Below are positions 1 through 8,819 of a stretch of DNA of 64,000 nucleotides, piece after piece. The position numbers were made by a program, and so were the translations under genes. The stretch is from contig CAKRDK010000001.1 in the NCBI GenBank assembly GCA_934309475.1, positions 248,001-312,000 on the forward strand. Direction: 5' to 3'. This DNA is from an uncultured Roseburia sp. (GTDB lineage: Bacteria > Bacillota > Clostridia > Lachnospirales > Lachnospiraceae). How positions within the stretch are numbered: position 1 is the first letter of the stretch; the number at the start of each line of letters is the position of its first letter. The notes beneath the pieces are model-generated. The model was not told the DNA's origin, did not search any database, and saw only the letters and a list, made by a program, of their open reading frames with translations.

Positions 1-138
1 ATTTGTCTCATTCAACATACTTAATGCTGAATCTAAGACCGAGCTAAAACTATCGTCTGATGTATCCACTAAAGAATTATCTTTTGCAAATGAATTAAGA
101 TAATCTGATGAAATTCCTGTAAGTGATGTGATATCCAT
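1..138 (-). CDS. fliE: Flagellar hook-basal body protein FliE (partial, N-terminal 46 residues)
   Basis: The start codon is at 138 and the reading frame runs off the left edge of the window, so only the first 46 residues are visible. They end in a segment of the form SSVLDSALSMLNETN, which matches the conserved early FliE helix (F..xLxxALxxVNxTQ). FliE joins the MS ring to the proximal rod. An AAGAAGGGAT ribosome site precedes the ATG. The gene follows flgB and flgC on the same strand, which is the standard flgB-flgC-fliE order. The position in the operon supports the call more strongly than the short sequence does. Confidence 0.8.
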   Translation of the reverse strand, partial: MDITSLTGISSDYLNSFAKDNSLVDTSDDSFSSVLDSALSMLNETN

Positions 139-171
139 TTATAATCCCTTCTTTATCATAATATCATTGTT

Positions 172-615
172 TTATTTACCAATTGACAGTCCTGACTGTG
201 CCATGCTCTTACTTGCATCAAATGCTGTAGTATTGGCCTCGTATGCTCTTGTTGCATCAATCAGGTTGGTCATCTCCGTTACCGTATTAACATTCGGGTA
301 TGACACATAACCATTCTCATCTGCATCCGGATGAGACGGGTCATATTCCATCGTAAAATCTGTTGAATCATCTTCCGTTACACTTGTTACTTTTACACCA
401 TTCCCAACAAGCCCTGCTGTTCTCGCTGTTGAATAGTAATTGCTGAATGGAGTTAACTGTTTTTCTGAAAATGTAACAATCTTTCTACGGTATGGCGTAC
501 CATCTTCCGTTCTCGTTGTATTCACATTTGCAATATTCTGTGCAATGATATCTGTTCTAAATCTCTGAGCCGTCATACCACTTGCACTGATGTCAAATGA
601 CTGAAATAATCCCAT
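172..615 (-). CDS. flgC: Flagellar basal-body rod protein FlgC
   Basis: A 147-residue protein, the usual FlgC length. It has the N-terminal rod signature (FDISASGMTAQR, then IAQNIANVNTT near residues 25-33) and the C-terminal coiled-coil segment (TNLIDATRAYEANTTAFDASKSM) that packs in the rod. FlgC is a proximal rod subunit exported by the flagellar type III apparatus, so there is no Sec signal. It lies 10 bases downstream of flgB and upstream of fliE and is probably co-transcribed with both. Confidence 0.96.
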   Translation of the reverse strand: MGLFQSFDISASGMTAQRFRTDIIAQNIANVNTTRTEDGTPYRRKIVTFSEKQLTPFSNYYSTARTAGLVGNGVKVTSVTEDDSTDFTMEYDPSHPDADENGYVSYPNVNTVTEMTNLIDATRAYEANTTAFDASKSMAQSGLSIGK

Positions 616-625
616 GTACTACCTC

Positions 626-1021
626 CTATTTGCCTAACGCAGTTGTAAGTCTGCTAAACTCTGAATTAATACAGTTTTCTGTTAAGGCCTGATAACGAAT
701 CTGTTCAGAGGCCAACTCTACGTTTTCCGTGTCAATATCTACATTATTACCATCTAATCGATAAGAATAGGATGCAGAATCCGTGTAGGCGGAAACACTT
801 AATTCACTCAAATCCAGATTCTTCACTTTCTCATCCAAAGATGTATATTGCGAATTACCCAGTTCTCTCTGGAGAACTGACTGGAAATCTACATCCTGCC
901 GTTTGTATCCAGGTGTGCTGACATTCGAAATATTATTCGAAATAGCTTCCTCCCGCATCCAGCTCGCATCTGCGGCTTTATCCAAAATATTAATGTAACT
1001 ATATGCATCCGTACCGATCAT
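626..1021 (-). CDS. flgB: Flagellar basal-body rod protein FlgB
   Basis: A 131-residue protein with the rod-protein motif NNISNVSTPGYKRQDVDF at about residues 28-45, as in FlgB/FlgC/FlgG-type proteins. The C-terminal portion is predicted helical. It is the first gene of the visible flagellar operon; the start at 1021 has a clear GGAAAGGAG ribosome site, and a good SigA-like promoter lies 56-84 bases upstream. FlgB is the rod subunit nearest the export gate. Confidence 0.95.
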   Translation of the reverse strand: MIGTDAYSYINILDKAADASWMREEAISNNISNVSTPGYKRQDVDFQSVLQRELGNSQYTSLDEKVKNLDLSELSVSAYTDSASYSYRLDGNNVDIDTENVELASEQIRYQALTENCINSEFSRLTTALGK

Positions 1022-1076
1022 ATATCATACTCCTTTCCACCCGTTCTCTCGTCATTTTTCAACAATTTATAATAAT

Positions 1077-1105
1077 ATTATAGGAATAACCTACCAAAAA
1101 AACAA
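1077..1105 (-). promoter_or_regulatory. SigA-type promoter of the flgB operon
   Basis: Reading the minus strand, TTGTTT (1100-1105) and TATAAT (1077-1082) are separated by exactly 17 bases. It lies in the 319-base gap between codY and flgB. Apart from this promoter and the codY terminator I see nothing in that gap; the 71-codon frame within it (1122-1337) has no ribosome site or recognisable composition. The flagellar rod operon therefore seems to start with a housekeeping promoter here. Confidence 0.65.
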
Positions 1106-1292
1106 GCATTTTTTAGTTATTTCACATGATATTGTACATTTTTTCATTATGGTCACAACATCTGCTTCGCTCAAAGTCTATACCATACTCATTTTTCATT
1201 CTCTTTTCTATTATAGCATACATAATTTTGTTTTTCTGACCATTTTCGGTATACTTTTTCCCAAAACAGACATATACTTTTCTCAAAAGGCA

Positions 1293-1320
1293 GAAAAAAA
1301 TGAAGGTTGACCACGCAACC
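1293..1320 (-). terminator. Rho-independent terminator of codY
   Basis: On the minus strand GGTTG and CAACC form a 5-bp stem around a 6-base loop, followed by TTCATTTTTTT. It starts about 20 bases after the codY stop. The stem is short but the U-rich tail is good. Confidence 0.6.
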
Positions 1321-1340
1321 CCCATTTCAACTTTCACCCA

Positions 1341-2204
1341 CTATTCGTTTCCACGATTCTGCTTCTGTGTACCGGTCTCATTTGTTGTCTCTTCTTCTGC
1401 GTGTCCCACATGTCCGGCACCGCGTTTTTTGATTGTCTGGTTACGAATCTTATCAAGTTCATCAAACACCAAATCATTCAAAACCTTGATATAGGTTCCC
1501 TTCATTCCAGAAGAACGCGACTCTATAACGCCCGCACTCTCAAATTTGCGAAGCGCATTTACAATAACAGAACGGGTAATTCCCACTCTGTCTGCAATCT
1601 TACTTGCGACAAGAATTCCCTCATCGCCATCAAGTTCATCAAAAATATGTGTAATTGCTTCCAACTCCGAAAACGACAACGTGCTGATAGCAGACTTCAC
1701 AATATGAAGCTTTCTTGTTTCCTCTGCGTTCTCCTCATTGACAGAACGCATCATCTCTAATCCAACTACTGTTGTGCCATATTCAGTCAGAATAATATCA
1801 TCAATATCATACTGCACTTTACGACGATATACAAACAGAGTTCCTAAACGTTCCCCTGCAATGTCAATCGGCGTAATAATTGCATAATAACTTTTTGTAT
1901 CTCCTGTAAAACCTAATGTCTCTAAATTTACATTTTCTTTTGTCGAAAGGATTCCCAGCAAACGGTCATTTAAGATTGGATCAATAAATCCTCCCACCTC
2001 AACCCGGCTTAAATCCTTCAGTTCCTTTACACCCTTTACTAATCCTGTTCCAAGTACTTTACCCTTTTTGCTGATTACAAGTATATTAGAATCCAGGATA
2101 CCAGTGAGGACATCACAAATATCGTTGAATACGACCTTTGATGAATTGTTGTTATGGAGCAATTTATTAATTTTTCTTGTCTTGTCCAATAACTGAACAC
2201 TCAT
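1341..2204 (-). CDS. codY: GTP-sensing global transcriptional repressor CodY
   Basis: CodY senses GTP and branched-chain amino acids and represses nutrient-adaptation genes. This 287-residue protein has the GAF-type sensor half (residues 1 to about 160) and a C-terminal winged helix whose recognition region reads ASKIADRVGITRSVIVNALR, followed by ESAGVIESRSSGMKGTYIKV. It is about 25 residues longer than Bacillus CodY because of a charged, His/Glu-rich tail (KKRGAGHVGHAEEE). The start has an AGGAGG site and its own extended -10 promoter lies just upstream, so it need not depend on topA transcription. Confidence 0.96.
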   Translation of the reverse strand: MSVQLLDKTRKINKLLHNNNSSKVVFNDICDVLTGILDSNILVISKKGKVLGTGLVKGVKELKDLSRVEVGGFIDPILNDRLLGILSTKENVNLETLGFTGDTKSYYAIITPIDIAGERLGTLFVYRRKVQYDIDDIILTEYGTTVVGLEMMRSVNEENAEETRKLHIVKSAISTLSFSELEAITHIFDELDGDEGILVASKIADRVGITRSVIVNALRKFESAGVIESRSSGMKGTYIKVLNDLVFDELDKIRNQTIKKRGAGHVGHAEEETTNETGTQKQNRGNE

Positions 2205-2249
2205 TTTACCTGCCTCCTATTTTCTTACTAGTTTTCCATGTTAGTAATA

Positions 2250-2278
2250 ATAGTAGCACATTTTCTCAGGAACCGCAA
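2250..2278 (-). promoter_or_regulatory. Extended -10 promoter of codY
   Basis: Minus strand: TTGCGG (2273-2278), a 17-base spacer, and TACTAT (2250-2255) preceded by TG at the extended -10 position. It sits between the topA stop and the codY start, giving a leader of about 40 bases. Confidence 0.6.
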
Positions 2279-2301
2279 CAATTTTGTAATTTTTCTGACA
2301 A

Positions 2302-4383
2302 TTATTCGTCATCTTTTTTATTTTCTGTAACATATCCGCACTGCTCGTTGGCACAGACTGTTTTGTTACCTTTGATTACCATATAACCGCCACATTTTGG
2401 ACATGGCTCGTTGACCGGTCTTGCCCAGCTCATAAAATCACATTCCAGATTATTCTCGCATCCGAAATATTTACGGCCTTTCTTTGTCTTTTTCAGAACG
2501 ACTTCCTTGCCGCACTTTGGACATTTCACGCCAATCTTTTCCAGATAAGGCTTCGTATTACGGCAATCCGGAAATCCCGGACATGCCAGGAATTTGCCAT
2601 GCGGTCCATACTTTACAACCATGTTGCGGCCACAGAGTTCACAGACAACATCTGTCACTTCGTCTTCAATCTTTACTTTTTCCAGATCCTTTTCTGCCAC
2701 TTCCACGGCAGCTTCCAAATCTGGATAGAAGTTCTTAACAACCGTCTTCCAATTCACTTTTCCATCTTCCACACTGTCAAGCAACGACTCCATATTGGCA
2801 GTAAAATGCTCATCCACAATAGTCGGGAAGGATTCTTTCATGATGGAATTGACAACCTCACCAAGTTCCGTCACATAAAGATTCTTCGCCTCTTTGACCA
2901 CGTATCTTCTCGCTAAAATCGTTGAAATAGTCGGCGAATAAGTACTAGGACGTCCAATTCCAAGTTCCTCCAACGTCTTAACCAAAGATGCTTCCGTAAA
3001 ATGTGCCGGCGGCTGTGTAAAATGCTGTTTATCCTCACACTCTTCCAAATGAAGTTCTGTTGTCTCATCGATTGCTTTTAAGAGAACATTATTCTCTGCC
3101 TTCTCATCATCCTCGCTTGTGTAAACTGACATAAATCCATCGAACGCAATCTTAGAAGCCGATACGGTAAAGCGGTATTTTCCGGCTCCGATTTTTACAC
3201 TTGTAGTCTCATAGACTGCCGATGCCATACGGCTTGCCGCGAAACGCTTCCAGATTAACTGATACAGGCGGAACTGGTCTCTGGAAAGAGATTCTTTTAC
3301 CATAGCAGGCGTTCTTGCAATGTCAGACGGACGAATCGCTTCATGCGCGTCCTGAATCTTATTGCCGTTCTCTTTCTTCTTCACAGCACTCGTCGCTGTA
3401 TACTTCTCACCGTAATTCTGGGCAATATATGCTCTTGCATCGGCATCCGCATCTTCTGCGATACGCACGGAATCGGTTCTTAAGTATGTAATCAGACCGA
3501 CGGTTCCCTGTCCTTTGATATCCACACCTTCGTATAACTGCTGTGCGATACGCATTGTCTTAGATATTGGAAAATTAAGGCTTTTAGAAGCTTCCTGCTG
3601 CATGGTACTCGTCGTAAACGGAAGCGGTGCTTTCTTCACTCTCTCGCCCTTTTTCACTTCAAGCACCTTGAACTCTTCCTGCTCAATGGCAGCCATCACT
3701 TCTTTCATCTCTTTTTCCGAAGAAATTGTGATTTTCCCATTCTCGTCCCCGTAAAATTTTGCGATAAGAGGCTTCTTCTCGCCTGGAATCGAGAGCTTTG
3801 TATCAAGTGTCCAATATTCTTCCGGAATAAATGCATTAATCTCTTCCTCGCGGTCACAGATAATACGAAGCGCAACAGACTGTACTCTTCCGGCACTTAA
3901 ACCTCTCTTTACTTTTGCCCAGAGAAGCGGACTAATCCGGTATCCCACCATTCGGTCGAGCATACGTCTTGCCTGCTGTGCATTGACAAGATCCATATCT
4001 ATCTCTCTTGGCTCTTTCAGTGAAGTCTTCACTGCATTCTGTGTAATCTCATTGAAACTGATGCGGTGTACTTCTTTTTCATTTAATTTTAATGCCTGGC
4101 TAAGATGCCACGAAATGGCTTCTCCCTCGCGGTCAGGGTCAGTTGCGAGATATATCTTGTCTGCTTTTTTCACTTCTTTTCGAAGCTTTGCTAAAATCTC
4201 TCCCTTTCCACGGATTGTAATATACTTTGGTTCATAATCGTTCTCAACATCAAATCCCAGCTGGCTCTTTGGCATATCGCGCACGTGCCCATTTGATGCA
4301 ACCACCTCATAATTTTTCCCCAAAAATTTTTTAATTGTCTTGACCTTCGCCGGTGATTCCACGATCACAAGATATTTTGCCAT
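2302..4383 (-). CDS. topA: DNA topoisomerase I
   Basis: Relaxes negatively supercoiled DNA by single-strand passage. This 693-residue type IA enzyme has a TOPRIM domain (VES at residues 8-10 with the acidic TDPDREGE motif at 81-88) and the catalytic tyrosine at residue 300 in ITYLRTDS. Three C-terminal four-cysteine zinc ribbons follow from about residue 570 (CELCGR, CPKCGK, CPKCGG). This is the standard Bacillota architecture. It lies 25 bases downstream of dprA with a good GGAG site, in the common dprA-topA-codY order. Confidence 0.97.
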   Translation of the reverse strand: MAKYLVIVESPAKVKTIKKFLGKNYEVVASNGHVRDMPKSQLGFDVENDYEPKYITIRGKGEILAKLRKEVKKADKIYLATDPDREGEAISWHLSQALKLNEKEVHRISFNEITQNAVKTSLKEPREIDMDLVNAQQARRMLDRMVGYRISPLLWAKVKRGLSAGRVQSVALRIICDREEEINAFIPEEYWTLDTKLSIPGEKKPLIAKFYGDENGKITISSEKEMKEVMAAIEQEEFKVLEVKKGERVKKAPLPFTTSTMQQEASKSLNFPISKTMRIAQQLYEGVDIKGQGTVGLITYLRTDSVRIAEDADADARAYIAQNYGEKYTATSAVKKKENGNKIQDAHEAIRPSDIARTPAMVKESLSRDQFRLYQLIWKRFAASRMASAVYETTSVKIGAGKYRFTVSASKIAFDGFMSVYTSEDDEKAENNVLLKAIDETTELHLEECEDKQHFTQPPAHFTEASLVKTLEELGIGRPSTYSPTISTILARRYVVKEAKNLYVTELGEVVNSIMKESFPTIVDEHFTANMESLLDSVEDGKVNWKTVVKNFYPDLEAAVEVAEKDLEKVKIEDEVTDVVCELCGRNMVVKYGPHGKFLACPGFPDCRNTKPYLEKIGVKCPKCGKEVVLKKTKKGRKYFGCENNLECDFMSWARPVNEPCPKCGGYMVIKGNKTVCANEQCGYVTENKKDDE

Positions 4384-4408
4384 TTGTCCATCTCCTTTAA
4401 TTTATGCG

Positions 4409-5491
4409 TCACTGATTTCGTCTTCTATAAAAATTCTTAAATGACTCTTCTATCAAGCCTTTCTGCTGGAGAGATGCCAAAATTCCAATCATCTCCGACA
4501 GTTCTAATTCAGTTTCCTTTAACAGGGTTTCAATATTTTTCCCAAGTAAACTTATCACACTATACACCAACCACTCATCTTTTTCAAGAGATAATTTTTT
4601 AATTTTTTCCGGATGAAAATTTTGCCGCGGCACAAAATCAAGCTCTTCCAAAAAGGCATCCACACTCGAAACAATCCCCGCTCCCTGCCGTATCAGCCCG
4701 TTACATCCCCTGCTTAATGAGTCATAAATTCCACCCGGGACTGCATAAATATCTTTCCCCTGTTCCAGTGCATAATCTGCTGTTATCAAAGACCCGCTCC
4801 TCTCCCGCGCCTCAATTACAACTACAACATCCGAAACAGCCGAAATTATCCTGTTTCTAGCCGGAAAAAGTTTTGCAACCGGTTGCGTTCCAGGAGGATA
4901 TTCACTGATGATTCCTCCCTGCTCTAAAATTTTATCATATAGCGCTCTATTCGACGCCGGGTAGCAGACATCCACCCCGCTGCCCAAAACGGCAAATGTG
5001 TCTCCCTCTCCTTCCAGTGCTCCCCAGTGGGAATAAGCGTCAATTCCAAGCGCCATTCCACTGACCACGCCAACGCCCGCAGATGCAAGCTTTTTTCCAA
5101 GTTCCAACGCCACATTCCTTCCATATTGACTGCACGTTCTTGCGCCAACTAATGCCACATTGAAACTGCCGGGCGGCGGAAACCGTCCCTTCACATAAAT
5201 GGCATATGGTGCATCTGCAATGTTTTTTAAAGCCACCGGGAAATGTGGCATCTCCTCACTCCAGAAGTCAATCCCCTTTTCTGACAATTTCAGAATTTCT
5301 GCATCCAGATCCCATGTTTTCCGGCTCTCCACAAGCGCATGTACTTTTGACAGTGAAATCCCCGGTATCTTTTCTAGCTGCTCTTCCTTTAAAAAATACA
5401 ATTCCTCGGCACAATCTGCTGTCTGTAATAGTTTATGAATATTATGGTTTCCTATTCCTCTGATATTTGCAAGCCAATACTGATACTTCAC
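4409..5491 (-). CDS. dprA: DNA-processing protein DprA
   Basis: DprA binds incoming single-stranded DNA and loads RecA during transformation. The Rossmann-like core is visible: ALVGARTCSQYGR, VVSGMALGIDAYSH, VLGSGVDVCYP, PARNRIISAVSD and GSLITADYALEQG. A helical SAM/HhH-like N-terminus and a winged-helix-like C-terminus flank it. I chose the GTG at 5491 because GGAGG lies 8 bases upstream and the GTG shares a GTGA overlap with the comM stop; an ATG at 5515 is in frame but would lie deeper in comM. Translational coupling with comM is likely. Confidence 0.94.
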   Translation of the reverse strand: MKYQYWLANIRGIGNHNIHKLLQTADCAEELYFLKEEQLEKIPGISLSKVHALVESRKTWDLDAEILKLSEKGIDFWSEEMPHFPVALKNIADAPYAIYVKGRFPPPGSFNVALVGARTCSQYGRNVALELGKKLASAGVGVVSGMALGIDAYSHWGALEGEGDTFAVLGSGVDVCYPASNRALYDKILEQGGIISEYPPGTQPVAKLFPARNRIISAVSDVVVVIEARERSGSLITADYALEQGKDIYAVPGGIYDSLSRGCNGLIRQGAGIVSSVDAFLEELDFVPRQNFHPEKIKKLSLEKDEWLVYSVISLLGKNIETLLKETELELSEMIGILASLQQKGLIEESFKNFYRRRNQ

Positions 5492-7029
5492 CGTCCGCCA
5501 CCTCCATCCTGCCAAAATTTCCGTTCAAGACTGCGATAACAGAATGCTTCTTCTAAGTGGCTTTTTCCTATCGTCTCGCTGCCCGCCATATCTGCAAGCG
5601 TCCGCGCCACTTTCAGTATCTTGTGATATGAGCGCGCCGTCAGGTTCAAATCCGCATATTTCCTTTTCAGATATTCCTCATTTCCGGGTTCTATCTGACA
5701 GTACGCTCTTATCTTAGAAGCTGGAATCTGGCTGTTATAATAAAAATTTTCCTGCCGAAACCGGACTTTCTGACGCTCTAATGTCTCCTCCACACGGGCA
5801 CGAATCTGGGCGGATGTCTCATTTACCGCGGTATCCGTCAACTCGTCATACGTGACCTGCGCCGCCTCCACACAGATGTCAATCCGGTCAAGCAGCGGCT
5901 GACTGATCCGGTTTAAGTAGCGCTCTAAGGCAGGCTGCGAACAACGGCACTTCTGTCTGTCCGGGTAATAACCGCAAGAGCAGGGATTCATTGCCGCGAC
6001 AAGCATAAAATCTGCCGGATAGATATAATTTCCATACAGACGTACCAGATTGACTTTCTTCTCCTCCATCGGCTGACGCAATGTCTCCAAAACTGCCTTT
6101 TGAAATTCCGGCAGTTCGTCTAAAAAGAGCACCCCTTTATGTGCAAGTGAAATCTCACCGGGTTTCGGATGGCTTCCTCCGCCTGCTAATCCCTGTGCCG
6201 TAATCGTGTGGTGTGGATTGCGGAACGGGCGCGTCTCTAGCAAGCCTTCCTTTTCCCGGAACATGCCACAGACACTGTAAATTTTTGACAACTCCATCTT
6301 CTCCTCTTCTTCCATCGGCGGAAGGATAGAGGGAATCCGACTTGCTATCATGGTCTTCCCTGCGCCGGGCGGTCCTATCATCAAAAGATTGTGCATTCCG
6401 CTGACCGCCGTCTCGCAGGCACGCTTTACCATCTTTTGTCCGTTAATTTCCGAAAAATCAGGCTGCTTTTTCCGGGAACGGGTTTCTTCTATATTAATAG
6501 ATACTTTTTTCTCATAAACGCCCTGATTGAAAAAGGCGATGACCTCTTTGAGGTTCGACATTCCAAGCACCCTCACCCCCGCCACCATCTGTGCTTCCGA
6601 CCGGTTCTGCTCCGGTAAAATGCACTGCCGGATTCCATTTTCTTTTGCCCCTGCAATCATCGGCAAAACACCATTTATGGGATGGATTCTTCCGTCAAGT
6701 CCAAGTTCGCCAACAACGAGCGTATTCTGCAGACGCTCCTTTGGCACCACTCCAAGCGCCACTAAAATTGCAACCGCAATGGCAAGATCAAATCCCGTTC
6801 CACTTTTTCTGATATTTGCCGGTGACAAATTAATCGTAATGCGTTTTGCAGGCAGCAGATACCCGGAATTCTTCAACGCCGTGCGCACTCTCTCCTTTGC
6901 CTCCTTTACCTCCGCCGAAAGGAACCCCACCATTTCAAAAACAGGCATTCCGGTGCTGATATCTGCCTCAACCTGAATCGGAATACTGTCGATTCCGCAG
7001 ACTATTGATGTAGTTATAATACTGTACAA
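5488..7029 (-). CDS. comM: YifB/ComM family Mg-chelatase-like AAA+ ATPase
   Basis: A 513-residue protein with an N-terminal Lon-protease-like (ChlI) domain and an AAA+ module. The Walker A is GPPGAGKT at residues 219-226, the Walker B is LFLDELPEF, and a Mg-chelatase C-terminal domain begins near NYLNRISQPLLDRIDICVE. In ComM this fold is a branch-migration helicase in natural transformation. The start is a TTG with GGGAG six bases upstream. The overlap with dprA supports a DNA-uptake or recombination role. Confidence 0.9.
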   Translation of the reverse strand: MYSIITTSIVCGIDSIPIQVEADISTGMPVFEMVGFLSAEVKEAKERVRTALKNSGYLLPAKRITINLSPANIRKSGTGFDLAIAVAILVALGVVPKERLQNTLVVGELGLDGRIHPINGVLPMIAGAKENGIRQCILPEQNRSEAQMVAGVRVLGMSNLKEVIAFFNQGVYEKKVSINIEETRSRKKQPDFSEINGQKMVKRACETAVSGMHNLLMIGPPGAGKTMIASRIPSILPPMEEEEKMELSKIYSVCGMFREKEGLLETRPFRNPHHTITAQGLAGGGSHPKPGEISLAHKGVLFLDELPEFQKAVLETLRQPMEEKKVNLVRLYGNYIYPADFMLVAAMNPCSCGYYPDRQKCRCSQPALERYLNRISQPLLDRIDICVEAAQVTYDELTDTAVNETSAQIRARVEETLERQKVRFRQENFYYNSQIPASKIRAYCQIEPGNEEYLKRKYADLNLTARSYHKILKVARTLADMAGSETIGKSHLEEAFCYRSLERKFWQDGGGGR

Positions 7030-7110
7030 ACGATTCTCCCTTTTCTATTTTTCTCTGGTTCTGGGATATATGGTGGCAGAACGCCACAGATTCTGACAAA
7101 ATGATATTCG

Positions 7111-7144
7111 AAAAAGATGAAATCATCATAACATGGATTTCACC
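7111..7144 (-). terminator. Terminator of sigK
   Basis: Minus strand: GGTGAAATC and GATTTCATC form a 9-bp stem with one G-U pair and an 11-base loop, followed by TTTTT. It begins 12 bases after the sigK stop. Confidence 0.7.
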
Positions 7145-7155
7145 TTTTTGAAAGA

Positions 7156-7782
7156 CTATTCTTCTGAAAAATGCAATTTCATTTTATCGAGTGCCTTTTT
7201 TTCAATTCTGGACACATACGACCTTGAAATTCCAAATTCTTTTGCAATCTCACGCTGTGTCAGGGGCTTTTTCCGGTATAACCCGTAACGTTTTACAAGG
7301 ATGTCGTACTCGCGTTCGGTGAGAACTTTGGGCATAATCTGTAACATCTTCTTTATCTTCCGGTTCTTCTCCATCTCCTCAACGACGTCTACCTCTTCCC
7401 CTTCCACGATGTCCATCAGTTGAATCTGGTTTCCCTCTTTATCGGTGCCAATCGGCTCGTAAAGCGATACGTCTTTTGCTGTTTTCTTTTTTGTGCGGAA
7501 GTACATCAGCATCTCATTGTCGATACAACGCGCCGCGTAGGTTGCAAGGCGGCTTCCATAATCTGCTTTGTAGGTGGTAATTGCCTTAATCAGTCCTATC
7601 GTTCCTATGGAAATCAAATCTTCCATTTCCTCTCCGGCATTCTGATATTTTTTTGCAATATGAGCGACCAAACGCATATTTCGTTCAATTAGTTCATTTT
7701 TCGCCTCAAGGTCGCCTTTTTTCATTTTATTCAGACATTCAAATTCCTCTTCCGGTGTTAAGGGTGATAAAAAAGTTTTCAA
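7156..7782 (-). CDS. sigK: Sporulation sigma factor SigK, no pro-sequence
   Basis: A 208-residue sigma-70 family protein. Region 2 reads NMRLVAHIAKKY...EDLISIGTIGLIKAI and region 4 LTQREIAKEFGISRSYVSRIEKKAL, both closest to SigK of endospore formers. SigK directs late mother-cell transcription. The frame opens with TTG (7782) after AAGGTG; no upstream ATG or GTG keeps the frame and a stop lies about 30 bases upstream. The roughly 20-residue hydrophobic pro-peptide of Bacillus pro-SigK is therefore absent. The gene is uninterrupted, with no skin-type insertion. SigE is the main alternative, but its longer N-terminus does not fit. Confidence 0.88.
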   Translation of the reverse strand: MKTFLSPLTPEEEFECLNKMKKGDLEAKNELIERNMRLVAHIAKKYQNAGEEMEDLISIGTIGLIKAITTYKADYGSRLATYAARCIDNEMLMYFRTKKKTAKDVSLYEPIGTDKEGNQIQLMDIVEGEEVDVVEEMEKNRKIKKMLQIMPKVLTEREYDILVKRYGLYRKKPLTQREIAKEFGISRSYVSRIEKKALDKMKLHFSEE

Positions 7783-7883
7783 AACGCACCTTAAAAGCTT
7801 ACTTGATACATTTTATGTTTTCACACGAATTTCTGTGCTTTTCCCCTCAGAAAAAAAGATTTTTCTTTTTGGCGGCTTTTCGG

Positions 7884-7889
7884 TATAAT
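7884..7889 (+). promoter_or_regulatory. -10 element for the RluA-like gene
   Basis: TATAAT lies 31 bases before the ATG at 7920. No convincing -35 hexamer is present at the right distance, so this is a partial assignment. Confidence 0.4.
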
Positions 7890-7919
7890 AACATCAGAAC
7901 TTCAGAAAAGGATTTTATT

Positions 7920-8819
7920 ATGAAACGTATTTTTCACTATGATATTTTAAAAGAAGATGCCGGAAAAACCATCGGAGCCTTTCTAAAAGACCATGGCTAC
8001 TCCCACGCTGTCCTTGTGCACCTAAAAAAGACCCCAAAGAGCGTTTTGCAGAACAACCGGTGGGAATATCTGACCTCGAAGCTAAAAGAGGGGGATTCGC
8101 TTGTCATTACGCTTTCAGAGGAGGAATCTTCCCAGCATATTATTCCTGTTGCACATCCTTTCGAAATTGTATACGAGGATGAAGATATTCTTGTCATTAA
8201 CAAACCGGCAAAAATGCCAATCCATCCTTCCCTCCACAATTACGACAACACACTTGCAAATGCCGTTGCCGCATACTTTAAGGAACAGGGAACCAGTTAT
8301 ACTTTTCGTTGTATGAACCGCCTTGACCGTGACACAACCGGGCTCACCATCCTTGCAAAACATATGTTAAGTGCCGCCATTTTAAACGTAGCCGTCACCA
8401 AACGCGAAATCAAGCGGGAATATCTTGCCATTGTGGATGGCATCACAGATGCCGACGGAACCGTTTGCGCCCCGATTGCAAGAAAGAACGGCTCCACGGT
8501 TGAGCGCGAGGTGAATTTTGAAACCGGCGAGCGCGCCGTCACGCATTATCAAACCATCGCGCATGCCGACGGCTGTTCCCTGCTTGCACTGCGGCTTGAA
8601 ACCGGGCGGACGCACCAGATCCGTGTTCACATGAAGTACATCGGCCATCCACTGCTCGGAGATTTTTTATATTACCCTGATTTTACAAAAATAAAACGGC
8701 AGGCTCTGCACTCCTACCGTTTAGCATTTACACATCCTATCACAAAAGAACCGCTTGTCTTTACTGCGCCTCTGCCGGATGACATGCGTCAGATTTTTCC
8801 GAAAGCAGCTCTGCCGTAA
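7920..8819 (+). CDS. RluA family 23S rRNA/tRNA pseudouridine synthase
   Basis: A 299-residue protein starting at the ATG preceded by AAAAGGA; the longer open frame upstream is non-coding. It has an S4-like N-terminus (AGKTIGAFLKDHGYS) and the RluA core: VINKPAKMPIHPS, the catalytic motif NRLDRDTTGL and the closing RLETGRTHQIRVH...GHPLLGD. The aspartate of RLDRDT makes the covalent intermediate with uridine. The exact target site (RluC-, RluD- or YtzF-like) cannot be assigned from sequence alone. Its last 59 bases overlap the convergent DUF5662 gene. Confidence 0.92.
   Translation: MKRIFHYDILKEDAGKTIGAFLKDHGYSHAVLVHLKKTPKSVLQNNRWEYLTSKLKEGDSLVITLSEEESSQHIIPVAHPFEIVYEDEDILVINKPAKMPIHPSLHNYDNTLANAVAAYFKEQGTSYTFRCMNRLDRDTTGLTILAKHMLSAAILNVAVTKREIKREYLAIVDGITDADGTVCAPIARKNGSTVEREVNFETGERAVTHYQTIAHADGCSLLALRLETGRTHQIRVHMKYIGHPLLGDFLYYPDFTKIKRQALHSYRLAFTHPITKEPLVFTAPLPDDMRQIFPKAALP

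Noticed and set aside
1122..1337. 71-codon minus-strand frame between codY and flgB
   Set aside because: No ribosome site, odd composition, and it overlaps both the codY terminator and the region just ahead of the flgB promoter.
6527..6976. 149-codon plus-strand frame opposite comM
   Set aside because: Fully inside comM on the other strand, no ribosome site, no recognisable protein features.
7156..7782. Skin-type element interrupting sigK
   Set aside because: The sigma frame is continuous from region 2 through region 4.
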